From a virus, in IMG/VR virus record IMGVR_UViG_3300033149_003685, positions 1-37,530 of that record: a DNA stretch of 37,530 nucleotides; one strand, given 5' to 3'. The position numbers and the translations under genes were made by a program. Positions within the stretch are counted from its first letter, which is position 1, and every line of letters starts with the position of its first letter. Positions 22,844 through 29,166 of the stretch are shown here, in pieces. The notes beneath the pieces were generated by a model. It did not search any database. It saw nothing but the letters and a program-made list of their open reading frames with translations, and was not told the origin of the DNA.

Positions 22844-23000
22844 TATGCTACTCAGCAACATCGATGCCCCTGAGCGCGCGGCTATCATGGAGCATGATGA
22901 GGCGTTGCGGGCCGCGATAACAGAATGGCAACACTGTGCAGCCAAGTGGCGCGATTTGGCAATGATAGAGAGCAATAAGGAGAAAGATGAAAACATCTAG
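22812..23000 (+). CDS. Small helical protein, unknown function
   Basis: The 62-aa protein begins MAKILTRRTLDMLLSNIDAP. GGGAGGCGGA precedes the ATG. The MAKILT start matches the gene at 26001 and resembles the MLT starts at 25471 and 26402. It is mainly helical and overlaps both neighbours. Confidence 0.62.
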   Translation: MAKILTRRTLDMLLSNIDAPERAAIMEHDEALRAAITEWQHCAAKWRDLAMIESNKEKDENI

Positions 23001-23475
23001 TTTCAAAAGCGCATTGATTCAACTGCTACTGTTGGGCTTGCTGTTGTCTGCGGCGCCGGTTCGCGCCGATGGCCCGACAATCTTCGACATCGTGCGCCAG
23101 ACCGCGAACATTCCCGCGCCTGGCCACGTCGGGGCATTCGTGCCACCTGACGCGACGGTGTTCGCCACCGGCCCGCGCGCCGCGTACTGGGTGCGCGGAC
23201 TGGGTGCGCAGAGCGGCTGGAGCTATACTGCCGCCAACGGCTGGCAGTTCGCAGTGAGCACACAGAATTTACAGCAGTCACCGCAGGCAGTGGCCGAGAT
23301 ACCTATACGCGTGCCTGCCTATAGGCCGCCCCCGGAATTCAGGCCCAACTGGGCCGCGCAAGTCGGCCTGGCCTTTATGCGACGCATCGGACAGATTGCG
23401 CCGCTCTGGGGCACATACATGTATATGCCGGCACTCGATAAGCCGGTGAACTGGAATGCGCCCGTTGTGAATTGA
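22987..23475 (+). CDS. Secreted protein with signal peptide, unknown function
   Basis: The 162-aa protein has a clear signal peptide: basic start MKTSSFK, hydrophobic LIQLLLLGLLLSAAP and a cleavage motif VRA before DGPTIFD. The mature part of about 134 residues is Trp/Pro-rich with segments AAYWVRGLGAQSGWSYTAAN and YRPPPEFRPNWAAQVGLAFM. An early-expressed exported phage protein could alter the cell surface, for example by blocking superinfection, but nothing in the sequence proves it. AAGGAGAAAG precedes the ATG. Confidence 0.7.
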   Translation: MKTSSFKSALIQLLLLGLLLSAAPVRADGPTIFDIVRQTANIPAPGHVGAFVPPDATVFATGPRAAYWVRGLGAQSGWSYTAANGWQFAVSTQNLQQSPQAVAEIPIRVPAYRPPPEFRPNWAAQVGLAFMRRIGQIAPLWGTYMYMPALDKPVNWNAPVVN

Positions 23476-23480
23476 GTATC

Positions 23481-23578
23481 TGCTGCCCTGTACGTGACGC
23501 CGAGGCTCGGCAAGCAATTGCAAGAGGGCGTGCTGTGCGGGCAAGGCCCGCTCCATGCAGCTAGACGGCAGGGCGGCA
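23481..23578 (+). ncRNA. Predicted structured RNA (three-stem)
   Basis: A 10-bp closing stem pairs TGCTGCCCTG (23481-23490) with CAGGGCGGCA (23569-23578), one G-U. Inside are hairpin GCCGA-GGC-TCGGC (23499-23511) and hairpin GCTG-T-GCGGGC-AAG-GCCCGC-CAGC (23532-23561). There is no protein gene between 23476 and 23760, a long gap for this packed genome. It lies directly before a tRNA-like element. Its function is unknown. Confidence 0.45.
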
Positions 23579-23593
23579 AGCGATAGCGAATGA

Positions 23594-23668
23594 GGGATGG
23601 GCGGCTGGAGGTCGGCATAAATCGGGTCGCACCCGTAGTATAGACAAGTTCGATTCTTGTCCCATCCC
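23594..23668 (+). ncRNA. tRNA-like element
   Basis: A canonical T-arm (ACAAG-TTCGATT-CTTGT, 23644-23660) and acceptor halves GGATGGG (23595-23601) and CCCATCC (23661-23667), with a G-1:C73 pair, give a 75-nt molecule. The D and anticodon regions are poor: a 4-bp D-stem GCTG/CGGC with a 5-nt loop and a weak anticodon arm whose best loop G-TCGCA-C would read CGC. CCA is not encoded. It may be a decayed or mimic tRNA, or a former attachment site. Confidence 0.4.
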
Positions 23669-23760
23669 ATAGGAGCGGTAAATACAAAGAAGTGCAGCGC
23701 ATGGCAGAATGGAAGGGGGCCGACGCCGCCCCCGGCCCCTATGCAGACAAGGAGGATACA

Positions 23761-24228
23761 GTGAGAACACCACAAGATATTGTTGAGTTCTACCGCGCTA
23801 ACGAGCAAGGTGATTTCTTCGGCTTCATGCTCGAAGTATTCGCCACCTACTTGACAGCAGAGCAGATTAGAGAATTCTGTCGAGAAGATGCCGATCTTGC
23901 AGAATGGCCGGAACCCAACCCGCTTACTCGTGATGCTGTGCTCAACGAGATGCGCGAATACATGAGCTTCGCTTGGGACAAAGCAAAGCGTCATCGCGGT
24001 ATTAGCGCTGAGCGCAGCGTACAAAGGATGGGGGCTTGGCTTTGGTTGTTGGGCGACGATGAGATGGTGGCATTCACCAAGTCAAGCGAGAACTACCCGC
24101 AATATGGTGCGCCAATCCTCAAGGCAATCTGTGAGAAGTATGGCTTCGCAATCCCAGATGATGAAGGCTTGATGCGCATGACGCAGGGCCTGCCTTGCCG
24201 CGAAGATTGCGATGAGGGCTGTGAATGA
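23761..24228 (+). CDS. Conserved-looking early protein, unknown function
   Basis: The 155-aa protein starts at GTG (MRTPQDIVEFYRANEQGDFF) because AAGGAGG lies 6 bases upstream; an ATG further up has no ribosome site. It is helical, with AWLWLLGDDEMVAF in the middle and a Cys-rich end (CREDCDEGCE). It follows the RNA region and couples to the next gene by an ATGA overlap. Confidence 0.7.
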   Translation: MRTPQDIVEFYRANEQGDFFGFMLEVFATYLTAEQIREFCREDADLAEWPEPNPLTRDAVLNEMREYMSFAWDKAKRHRGISAERSVQRMGAWLWLLGDDEMVAFTKSSENYPQYGAPILKAICEKYGFAIPDDEGLMRMTQGLPCREDCDEGCE

Positions 24229-24440
24229 TGGATTGGGATTATGAGTTTCTGGGTCGTTGTCAGTACGAGGATGGCATGTATCGAGGCCATCCGGCGGACT
24301 GCGGAGAGCCCGCAATTGCCATCGTCACATGGTTCGACGACGATGGAGAAGAGAGAGGTGAAATGTACGTCTGCGCAAAGCACCTCCAGCAAATTATACA
24401 CACCGAGAAGGAGAAAAGACGTGGCAGAGAGCCATCTTGA
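24225..24440 (+). CDS. Small protein with Cys/His motif, unknown function
   Basis: The 71-aa protein begins MMDWDYEFLGRCQYEDGMYR and has C12, HPADC and a later YVCAKH, a likely zinc-binding set. It resembles small phage proteins with an ECxxxA/xxVCxxH pattern. It overlaps the pentapeptide gene by 20 bp. Confidence 0.65.
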   Translation: MMDWDYEFLGRCQYEDGMYRGHPADCGEPAIAIVTWFDDDGEERGEMYVCAKHLQQIIHTEKEKRRGREPS

Positions 24441-25215
24441 AAAGCCCGCCGCTCAATGGCCTGATCGCCAAGATGACCTGAGTGAAGTCGATTTGAGCGG
24501 CGCTAACCTCAACGGCATCGACTTGCACGGAGCCAACCTCAGCTATGCGAATCTGTATACTGCCGACCTCCGCGCTGCTAATCTGAGTCACGCTGATCTC
24601 AGTGGCGCTGACCTGTGCGCAGCACAACTGGTTTCTGCGAAGCTCAATCAAGCCGATCTTAGTGGCGCTGACCTGTCCCGCGCCAATCTTCTCGGCGCCG
24701 ACTTGCGCGGTGCCAATCTCACCAGCACCACTCTGGGCTGGGCTGACCTGACCAATGCCAATCTGAGCGGTGCCGACCTGAGCGATGCCGACCTGAGCGA
24801 TGCCAATCTACGCAATGCCAATCTGAGCGGTGCCGTCCTGAGCGATGCCAACCTGAGTGGTGCCGTCCTGAGCAGTGCTACGGGTTTGCTCAATGCCATC
24901 GACTGGATGGCACAAAATCTGGAACGCACGGATGTTGGTTACGTTGTCTACAAGCAGTTTGGCAATTATTACAAGCCATCCTCGGCGTGGGAAGTTGCTC
25001 CTGGCGCAATTTTGCAAGAGGTGGTGAACCCTTCGCCAACGCGAGGTTGTGGGTGCGGGATCAACGTCGCAATTAAGGGTTGGCAGGGCTTCGTCCCCAA
25101 CAAGCCAATTTGGCGCTGTCTCATCCGTTGGGAGTGGTTGCCTGGCGTGGTCGTCCCATACGATACGAACGGCAAGTTCCGCTGTGCCAGATGCGAGGTG
25201 CTAGAAGAATGCTAA
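24421..25215 (+). CDS. Pentapeptide-repeat protein with C-terminal domain
   Basis: The 264-aa protein starts at GTG 24421 after GAAGGAGAAAAG. Residues about 21-150 are A(D/N)LXX repeats such as VDLSGANLNGIDLHGANLS, forming a right-handed quadrilateral beta-helix. The last about 105 residues form a separate domain (VGYVVYKQFGNYYKPSSAWE, then PTRGCGCGINVAIKGW) with several Cys residues. Pentapeptide proteins of the Qnr/MfpA type mimic DNA and inhibit gyrase, but many others have unknown roles, so gyrase modulation is only a possibility. The repeats are near-identical at DNA level around 24761-24880, a sign of recent expansion. Confidence 0.85.
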   Translation: MAESHLEKPAAQWPDRQDDLSEVDLSGANLNGIDLHGANLSYANLYTADLRAANLSHADLSGADLCAAQLVSAKLNQADLSGADLSRANLLGADLRGANLTSTTLGWADLTNANLSGADLSDADLSDANLRNANLSGAVLSDANLSGAVLSSATGLLNAIDWMAQNLERTDVGYVVYKQFGNYYKPSSAWEVAPGAILQEVVNPSPTRGCGCGINVAIKGWQGFVPNKPIWRCLIRWEWLPGVVVPYDTNGKFRCARCEVLEEC

Positions 25216-25487
25216 AGATAACACAAGTGCCAGACCCACACCAGTATCACTATATCGCGTACGAGCTTGATTATGGCCCACTTGAGATTGCAAGAGCGTT
25301 TCAGGTTCGCTTCGGGCGCTGGCCGCGCTTCATCCTGTGTCCGCTTGGCACTGTAATCACGCAGAGCGAAGAGGGAAACGCGTGGTTAGCGGAACACGAC
25401 ATCACTGTGGCTGAGCATCCAACCTGCCGGCTGATGTGGCTGGCGGGGCCAATCGAAGAGGAGGCGAGAGATGCTAACAAAAGCTGA
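25209..25487 (+). CDS. Small protein, unknown function
   Basis: The 92-aa protein begins MLKITQVPDPHQYHYIAYEL. It looks alpha/beta, with RFILCPLGTVITQ and an acidic EGNAWLAEHDITVAEH segment. It overlaps the pentapeptide gene by 7 bp and the following gene by 17 bp. Confidence 0.65.
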   Translation: MLKITQVPDPHQYHYIAYELDYGPLEIARAFQVRFGRWPRFILCPLGTVITQSEEGNAWLAEHDITVAEHPTCRLMWLAGPIEEEARDANKS

Positions 25488-25920
25488 TTGCGCGGCCATC
25501 AGGGCGCGCGCAGAGAAGGCCACGAAAGGGCCGTGGAGGGTAGACGAGTGGCATGCTGACAACGGCGCTAAAGTCAGGGGCATCGTCAGCACTGACACAG
25601 AGATATTCGGCGAACTGTACCCAAGGTCCAGAGATGCAGCATTCATCGCTGCGGCACGCCAAGACATCCCCGCTTTGCTGGATACCGTGCAAGAACTGCG
25701 AACGAAAGCTGAACTAATAGGAGAAAAAGCTATGAATATCCCAGTCGAGAATAGCCATGAGGCGTTTTACAAACACGTAGAGCAGGCCCTCCAACTACTA
25801 GGTCGCGCCGCAGACATCCTGGATGCTATAGAGGTGTTTGACGATCCGGTTGTAATGTTGCAGGCAACGCAACTGGAGGCAGATATACGCGCGCTGGAGA
25901 AGGACATGCGCACAGAATGA
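25471..25920 (+). CDS. Ea22-like small phage protein
   Basis: The 149-aa protein (MLTKADCAAIRARAEKATKG) resembles the ead/Ea22-type early phage proteins: ARAEKATKGPWRVDEW, then SRDAAFIAAARQDIPALLDT. The C-terminal 50 residues (VFDDPVVMLQATQLEADIRA) match the C terminus of the gene at 26001, so the two share a domain. An ATG at 25732 could start a separate product of the C-terminal part. GAGGAGGCGAGAG is the ribosome site. Ea22 function is not known. Confidence 0.72.
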   Translation: MLTKADCAAIRARAEKATKGPWRVDEWHADNGAKVRGIVSTDTEIFGELYPRSRDAAFIAAARQDIPALLDTVQELRTKAELIGEKAMNIPVENSHEAFYKHVEQALQLLGRAADILDAIEVFDDPVVMLQATQLEADIRALEKDMRTE

Positions 25921-25927
25921 GTGGAAA

Positions 25928-26008
25928 ATGGGCGTGCCGACACTAGATGACATCCTACGCATAACAGAAAGAGTGACTGTTTCTGTCACGGGGAGGCTAA
26001 ATGGCTAA
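25928..26008 (+). CDS. 26-aa peptide, possible
   Basis: MGVPTLDDILRITERVTVSV, then TGRLNG, fills the gap between two paralogous genes. Its ribosome site is weak (GAGTGG) and a small hairpin GTGAC-TGTTTCT-GTCAC lies inside. It may be non-coding spacer. Confidence 0.3.
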   Translation: MGVPTLDDILRITERVTVSVTGRLNG

Positions 26009-26261
26009 GATATTAACGAAGGCTGATGTGCAACGTATTGCCGAGCACACGTTCCCAGGCGGCAAGGTTGCAGAACTGTGTGACAGCCACCAAGCCCTGC
26101 GGGACAGGGCAGAGCGAAGATTAGAGTTGGTACGCAGAATGGTCGAGCTGTTCTCACATCTCGATAAAGCGACATTCGATGACCCAGCGGCGATGCTACG
26201 GGCCACCATGCTAGAAGCAGATGCGCTGGCAGAATTGGAGGCTGCAAATGGGGCATCTTAG
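26001..26261 (+). CDS. Small helical paralogue (ILTKA family)
   Basis: The 86-aa protein begins MAKILTKADVQRIAEHTFPG. Its C-terminal half (TFDDPAAMLRATMLEADALA) is clearly related to the end of the Ea22-like gene at 25471, and its start resembles those of 22812, 25471 and 26402. GGGGAGG precedes the ATG. No known function. Confidence 0.7.
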   Translation: MAKILTKADVQRIAEHTFPGGKVAELCDSHQALRDRAERRLELVRRMVELFSHLDKATFDDPAAMLRATMLEADALAELEAANGAS

Positions 26262-26418
26262 AAACGCGAGCACTTGGGAGCTCTTCGCCTGGGGGACGGT
26301 GATGGCAATGGCCTTGTTCTGTGCTGCCTACGCGCTAGGCGGCATCGTTGGTATATTCTTAGGCACAGCTAAAGCGATGTATCGCAAGTTTGGAGGCGAT
26401 GATGCTGACACAAGCTGA
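26248..26418 (+). CDS. 56-aa membrane protein
   Basis: MGHLRNASTWELFAWGTVMA is followed by a long hydrophobic stretch (MALFCAAYALGGIVGIFLG), one span or a hairpin, and a basic/acidic tail. TTGGAGGCTGCAA is the ribosome site. It overlaps both neighbours (14 and 17 bp). Confidence 0.65.
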   Translation: MGHLRNASTWELFAWGTVMAMALFCAAYALGGIVGIFLGTAKAMYRKFGGDDADTS

Positions 26419-26584
26419 GCTGGCCGAGATCAGGGACATCCTGAAACGAGAACGTGAGAGCTTGCAACGAGGCGTGGACAACTTCGATGAGATTGGCGCA
26501 TTGGAACCCACGCGCCGAATATGGCAGGAACGTATCGAACAATATGCGCGACTAGAGCACAGGATCGAGGAGGAGTTGACATGA
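26402..26584 (+). CDS. Small coiled-coil paralogue (MLTQA start)
   Basis: The 60-aa protein MLTQAELAEIRDILKRERES is highly charged and helical. ATG 26402 is preferred over 26399 for its spacing to GGAGG. The start resembles the Ea22-like and 26001 proteins. It couples to the next gene by ATGA. Confidence 0.65.
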   Translation: MLTQAELAEIRDILKRERESLQRGVDNFDEIGALEPTRRIWQERIEQYARLEHRIEEELT

Positions 26585-26682
26585 TCATCATACTGTTGGC
26601 CTTCGCAGCATTCGTCGTATTGCTCACGTATAGTATGTGTGTTGCGGCAGGCGAGGCAGATAGACGCATGAGAATGAAGTAG
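26581..26682 (+). CDS. 33-aa membrane peptide
   Basis: MIIILLAFAAFVVLLTYSMC forms one membrane span, followed by VAAGEADRRMRMK, a basic tail. It starts in an ATGA overlap behind GAGGAG. Function unknown. Confidence 0.6.
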   Translation: MIIILLAFAAFVVLLTYSMCVAAGEADRRMRMK

Positions 26683-26683
26683 A

Positions 26684-27214
26684 ATGGCCCAATGCCCTGA
26701 GTGCGGTGCGCCGCTACGCAAACAGGTTTCAGTCATCATAGATTGTCCGAGCACGCAACGCGCACTGCACAAGAAAGCTATTCGCTCAAAAGGGGTGAAG
26801 ATTCTTTGGGCCGACTGGTGGGGTTCGTTGCTGTACTGCACGGAATGCGGCTGGACTCACCAAATGCGTGCTAAAGAGCGAGTTGGAGATAAGGAGATAA
26901 GTGTGAAACGACTAGATATGATTAAGGCAACCATGATGAGCCACGCCCACCTTTATGCCGAGAGGATCGCGCCTGTCTATCGCGTGCTGAACTGGCACTG
27001 GGACCTGAATGAAGAAACGCACATTCCTGACAAGTACGAGATACATGAAACGCTGCTCAAACTAATCGACTCGTTCTCAGACAATCCAGACAGCGACGCC
27101 GCCTCCACTGGTGGGCTGACCGTGCGTTACGAAGTCGAAGGAGATGAAACCATTCTCTTCATGGGATTCGAGGATGAGCAGATGCTGCTCGGCTTGCTCG
27201 GACCTGACGAATAG
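26684..27214 (+). CDS. Zinc-ribbon protein with acidic C-terminal domain
   Basis: The 176-aa protein begins MAQCPECGAPLRKQVSVIID; CPEC (4-7) and CTECGW at about 63 form a zinc ribbon. An in-frame GTG at 26903, preceded by AAGGAGATAAGT, could start a second product MKRLDMIKATMM that lacks the ribbon. The C-terminal half (VLNWHWDLNEETHIPDKYEI...) is acidic. It starts one base after the previous stop. Confidence 0.68.
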   Translation: MAQCPECGAPLRKQVSVIIDCPSTQRALHKKAIRSKGVKILWADWWGSLLYCTECGWTHQMRAKERVGDKEISVKRLDMIKATMMSHAHLYAERIAPVYRVLNWHWDLNEETHIPDKYEIHETLLKLIDSFSDNPDSDAASTGGLTVRYEVEGDETILFMGFEDEQMLLGLLGPDE

Positions 27215-27226
27215 CAGTAAATAATT

Positions 27227-27236
27227 GGGGGGGGGG
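27227..27236 (+). repeat. Ten-G homopolymer
   Basis: Ten consecutive G residues lie 9 bases before the ATG at 27246, in the short gap after the zinc-ribbon gene. The run could act as ribosome site and is prone to slippage. Confidence 0.8.
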
Positions 27237-27245
27237 AGAATAGTG

Positions 27246-27368
27246 ATGAAGGATAAGAAGGATTTGGCAGAAGATGGCATGTTTGCCGTGGTGGTGCTGC
27301 TAGTAGTATGCCCGTTGATGCTGGCGATACTGTTGTATATACTCGCGGCATGTTCGGTGGCATGGTGA
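27246..27368 (+). CDS. 40-aa membrane protein
   Basis: MKDKKDLAEDGMFAVVVLLV, then VCPLMLAILLYILAACSVAW, is a charged N terminus followed by a strongly hydrophobic segment running to the C terminus. The ribosome site is the ten-G tract. Function unknown. Confidence 0.58.
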   Translation: MKDKKDLAEDGMFAVVVLLVVCPLMLAILLYILAACSVAW

Positions 27369-27386
27369 CGACGCCATAAGGCGAAT

Positions 27387-27415
27387 TTGACTTTTCTGGC
27401 GACTTGTGGTAGAGT
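27387..27415 (+). promoter_or_regulatory. Promoter TTGACT-17-TAGAGT ahead of the replication gene
   Basis: TTGACT (27387-27392) and TAGAGT (27410-27415) are 17 bases apart. The start is expected at about 27422, next to the ATG of a 30-aa leader peptide and at the base of a large hairpin. The small hairpin CGCC-ATAA-GGCG lies just upstream. Confidence 0.55.
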
Positions 27416-27422
27416 ATGTATC

Positions 27423-27515
27423 ATGGCTAGAGTGAGCAACAAACCGAAATCGAAAAAAGTGGGCAAAACAGCGCCGCGAGGCTTCATCGGTTTGTTGACT
27501 CTAGCCAGTCAGTAA
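27423..27515 (+). CDS. 30-aa leader peptide, possible
   Basis: MARVSNKPKSKKVGKTAPRG, then FIGLLTLASQ, is read from the ATG at the expected transcription start, so it would be leaderless. It spans the first hairpin completely and stops in the loop of the second. A ribosome here would decide which hairpin can form. Confidence 0.4.
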   Translation: MARVSNKPKSKKVGKTAPRGFIGLLTLASQ

Positions 27516-27536
27516 CCGAAGCCAGACGGCGCTTTT
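27424..27536 (+). promoter_or_regulatory. Two mutually exclusive hairpins (attenuator candidate)
   Basis: Hairpin 1 pairs TGGCTAGAGT (27424-27433) and CAACAAACCGA (27437-27447) with TCGGTTTGTTG (27487-27497) and ACTCTAGCCA (27498-27507): 21 bp with a 3-nt bulge. Hairpin 2 pairs GCGCCG (27471-27476), GGCTT (27480-27484) and CGGTT (27488-27492) with AACCG (27514-27518), AAGCC (27519-27523) and CGGCGC (27527-27532), followed by TTTT. CGGTT is shared, so only one can form. Hairpin 2 plus TTTT resembles a terminator ahead of the replication gene at 27562. Confidence 0.55.
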
Positions 27537-27561
27537 GCATTTACGCGAAGGGTGGGCGGGC

Positions 27562-28317
27562 ATGAAAACCTGGATCAAGCTCTACACTAAGATAGTTGAC
27601 AACCCCGATTTTGGCAGCTTGCCACTCGAATACGTCGGCGCGTGGTCTCTACTACTAGCTCTCGCAGGCCGCTTGGATGACCGCGATGATAAAGAGATAG
27701 AAACTGGCAGACTGGATACGCCTGAGCGCATCGCCTGGTACTTGCGCCGAGAGCTGACAGAGATTGCGCCCTTTCTACAAAAGTTTCAAGAACTCGGCTT
27801 ACTCCACGAAAACGACGGCTGTCTGTACATCTCCAAGTACTGTGAATTGCAGCAACGTCCCCCATCTGCTCGGCCTAGCGCCGTTAGGGAGAGAGTGCAA
27901 CGACATCGTAACAAGGATAAGGGACGAGCCAGTAACGACGTTACATCGAGCATGAAACGAGTACCAGATACAGATAAGATACAGAAAAGAACAGATACAG
28001 AGGAAGATACAGATAAGATACAGAGTAGAGTAGATACAGACGAAGACACAGAAGAGACGGCACTCGTCGTCAGCGTTCATCATCTAGCAGAAAGCACGTT
28101 CGACAGAATTCTCACTAAGACTGAAGCTATGCTTTTAGACGAAATGATAGATAGCTATGAGAGTATTGACCTTGACGGTTGGCGGCATGTCTTTAACGAA
28201 GCTGCGCGTCAAGATGTGCGAAAGTTGTCCTACGTTGCAGGAATACTCAGAAATCTTGACAAGCCTCGGCCTGGGCAGGGCTGGTACGAACAATACAAGC
28301 CACATATTCAGTCATGA
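27562..28317 (+). CDS. DnaD-like replication organizer
   Basis: The 251-aa protein begins MKTWIKLYTKIVDNPDFGSL, the start of the winged-helix domain of phage replisome organizers (residues 1-95, with YISKYCELQQRP). Residues about 125-165 are a charged linker containing DTDKIQ repeats, and residues about 175-240 (LTKTEAMLLDEMIDSYESID...YVAGILRNLDKP) match the DnaD/DnaB2 C-terminal domain. Such proteins bind the origin and load the host helicase; the phage has no helicase of its own, so dependence on the host is likely. Iterons lie inside the linker-coding part. The ribosome site is poor (GGTGGGCGG), in keeping with control by the upstream attenuator-like element. Confidence 0.78.
   Translation: MKTWIKLYTKIVDNPDFGSLPLEYVGAWSLLLALAGRLDDRDDKEIETGRLDTPERIAWYLRRELTEIAPFLQKFQELGLLHENDGCLYISKYCELQQRPPSARPSAVRERVQRHRNKDKGRASNDVTSSMKRVPDTDKIQKRTDTEEDTDKIQSRVDTDEDTEETALVVSVHHLAESTFDRILTKTEAMLLDEMIDSYESIDLDGWRHVFNEAARQDVRKLSYVAGILRNLDKPRPGQGWYEQYKPHIQS
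27966..28040 (+). repeat. Six AGATACAGA iterons inside the replication gene (origin candidate)
   Basis: AGATACAGA occurs exactly at 27966, 27977, 27993, 28005, 28016 and 28032. The spacings 11, 16, 12, 11, 16 show that a three-site block was duplicated with a 39-bp shift. The tract codes for the linker between the two domains of the DnaD-like protein. Lambda-type phages have origin iterons inside their initiator gene in the same way. Confidence 0.7.
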
Positions 28318-28652
28318 GATATAAAGAGTACATCAACAGCCCACAGTGGAAAGAGAGAAGCCGGGCCGTCAAAGAGGCGCGAGGCAACAGGTGTGAGCAC
28401 TGTGGCATCAGTGGCACGGAAGCTGTGCTAACCACTCACCACCTCACTTATGAACGGCTTGGGCGAGAATATGCCGAGGACCTCGTGGTATTGTGCAAGG
28501 TCTGCCATACGCTGGTGCACTCCAAGTTGCCCCCACTGCCAGAGCGCGATCACAAGGGGCTGACAGCTCAGCAGCGCGCCGACAAGAAGGCAAGGAAGCG
28601 TCACTACCATCGTTACAGAGAAGAACGGCAGAGGCCAGGACAATGGCAGTGA
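28314..28652 (+). CDS. HNH endonuclease
   Basis: The 112-aa protein MRYKEYINSPQWKERSRAVK has Cys 27/Cys 30 (RCEHCG), the active His pair TTHHLTYERLG (His 42/43), EDLVVLCKVCHTLVH (Cys 61, Cys 64, His 65, His 69) and a basic C-terminal tail. This is the zinc-stabilised HNH fold. It overlaps the replication gene by 4 bp. HNH nucleases often assist packaging or are homing enzymes; this one is far from the terminase, so a role in replication or host DNA breakdown is also possible. Confidence 0.9.
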   Translation: MRYKEYINSPQWKERSRAVKEARGNRCEHCGISGTEAVLTTHHLTYERLGREYAEDLVVLCKVCHTLVHSKLPPLPERDHKGLTAQQRADKKARKRHYHRYREERQRPGQWQ

Positions 28653-28711
28653 GCCTTCACCAGAAAGCAGAAAACACAGGTGCATACACTACCGAAAGGA
28701 GAGAGTAGCAG

Positions 28712-28834
28712 ATGATAGTCTTATGTTTGGGCAGGTGGTACAGAGCCACGAACAGGTTCTTCGTTCGTGAGCGCATATACAGAAAGGGCTACAAGTGGAC
28801 GCCTTTCTGCCGCCTCAAGAGGAGAAGAGGATGA
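28712..28834 (+). CDS. 40-aa basic peptide
   Basis: MIVLCLGRWYRATNRFFVRE, then RIYRKGYKWTPFCRLKRRRG, is strongly basic and has two Cys residues. AAAGGAGAGAGTAGCAG gives a reasonable ribosome site. It may bind nucleic acid. The 28653-28711 and 28835-28899 stretches hold nothing else clear except a possible 13-codon frame at 28830-28871. Confidence 0.45.
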   Translation: MIVLCLGRWYRATNRFFVRERIYRKGYKWTPFCRLKRRRG

Positions 28835-28899
28835 TACCGCCAGCGGTAGAGAGTGCCAGCAAGAAGAGGTAAAGAACAAAGGAGAGAAGGAGGGTAACG

Positions 28900-29166
28900 G
28901 TGGCAACCATAAACGTGGAGAAACAAGAAGAAGCTACAGAATTGGAAACATTAGCACTCGTTGTGGCCGGCCTTAGACTTGCGATTCGGGACTTGGAGAG
29001 AACCATATATGGTTACACTGACCCAGAATCGGTGGCCGATGGGAACCAAAAGCCAGCTATGCTGACAGAAAGGCTTTGGCAACTCATCCGGCAGCTTGAG
29101 GATTTTGTGCAGCGACTTGAGAAGATGAACGCTGCCTTGATTCGCCTTAAGAACTACCTGGGATGA
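28900..29166 (+). CDS. Small coiled-coil protein, unknown function
   Basis: The 88-aa protein starts at GTG 28900 (MATINVEKQEEATELETLAL) after AAGGAGG. It is almost all helix, with heptad-like Leu spacing in LWQLIRQLEDFVQRLEKMNA. It overlaps the next gene by 4 bp. A scaffold or regulator role is possible. Confidence 0.68.
   Translation: MATINVEKQEEATELETLALVVAGLRLAIRDLERTIYGYTDPESVADGNQKPAMLTERLWQLIRQLEDFVQRLEKMNAALIRLKNYLG

Noticed and set aside
22481-22996. 171-codon minus-strand frame
   Set aside because: It is antisense to three well-supported overlapping genes, has no ribosome site and low-complexity Ser/Ala/Arg composition.
23594-23668. Standard tRNA gene
   Set aside because: T-arm and acceptor fit, but the D-loop is too short and the anticodon stem has mismatches, so it is listed as tRNA-like only.
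23278-24024. 248-codon minus-strand frame
   Set aside because: It overlaps the secreted-protein gene, the RNA region and the 155-aa gene, runs against the arm direction, and its sequence shows no domain.
24421-25215. Calling the pentapeptide protein a quinolone-resistance Qnr protein
   Set aside because: It has an extra 105-residue Cys-containing domain and lacks the full-length Qnr layout; only the repeat fold can be supported.
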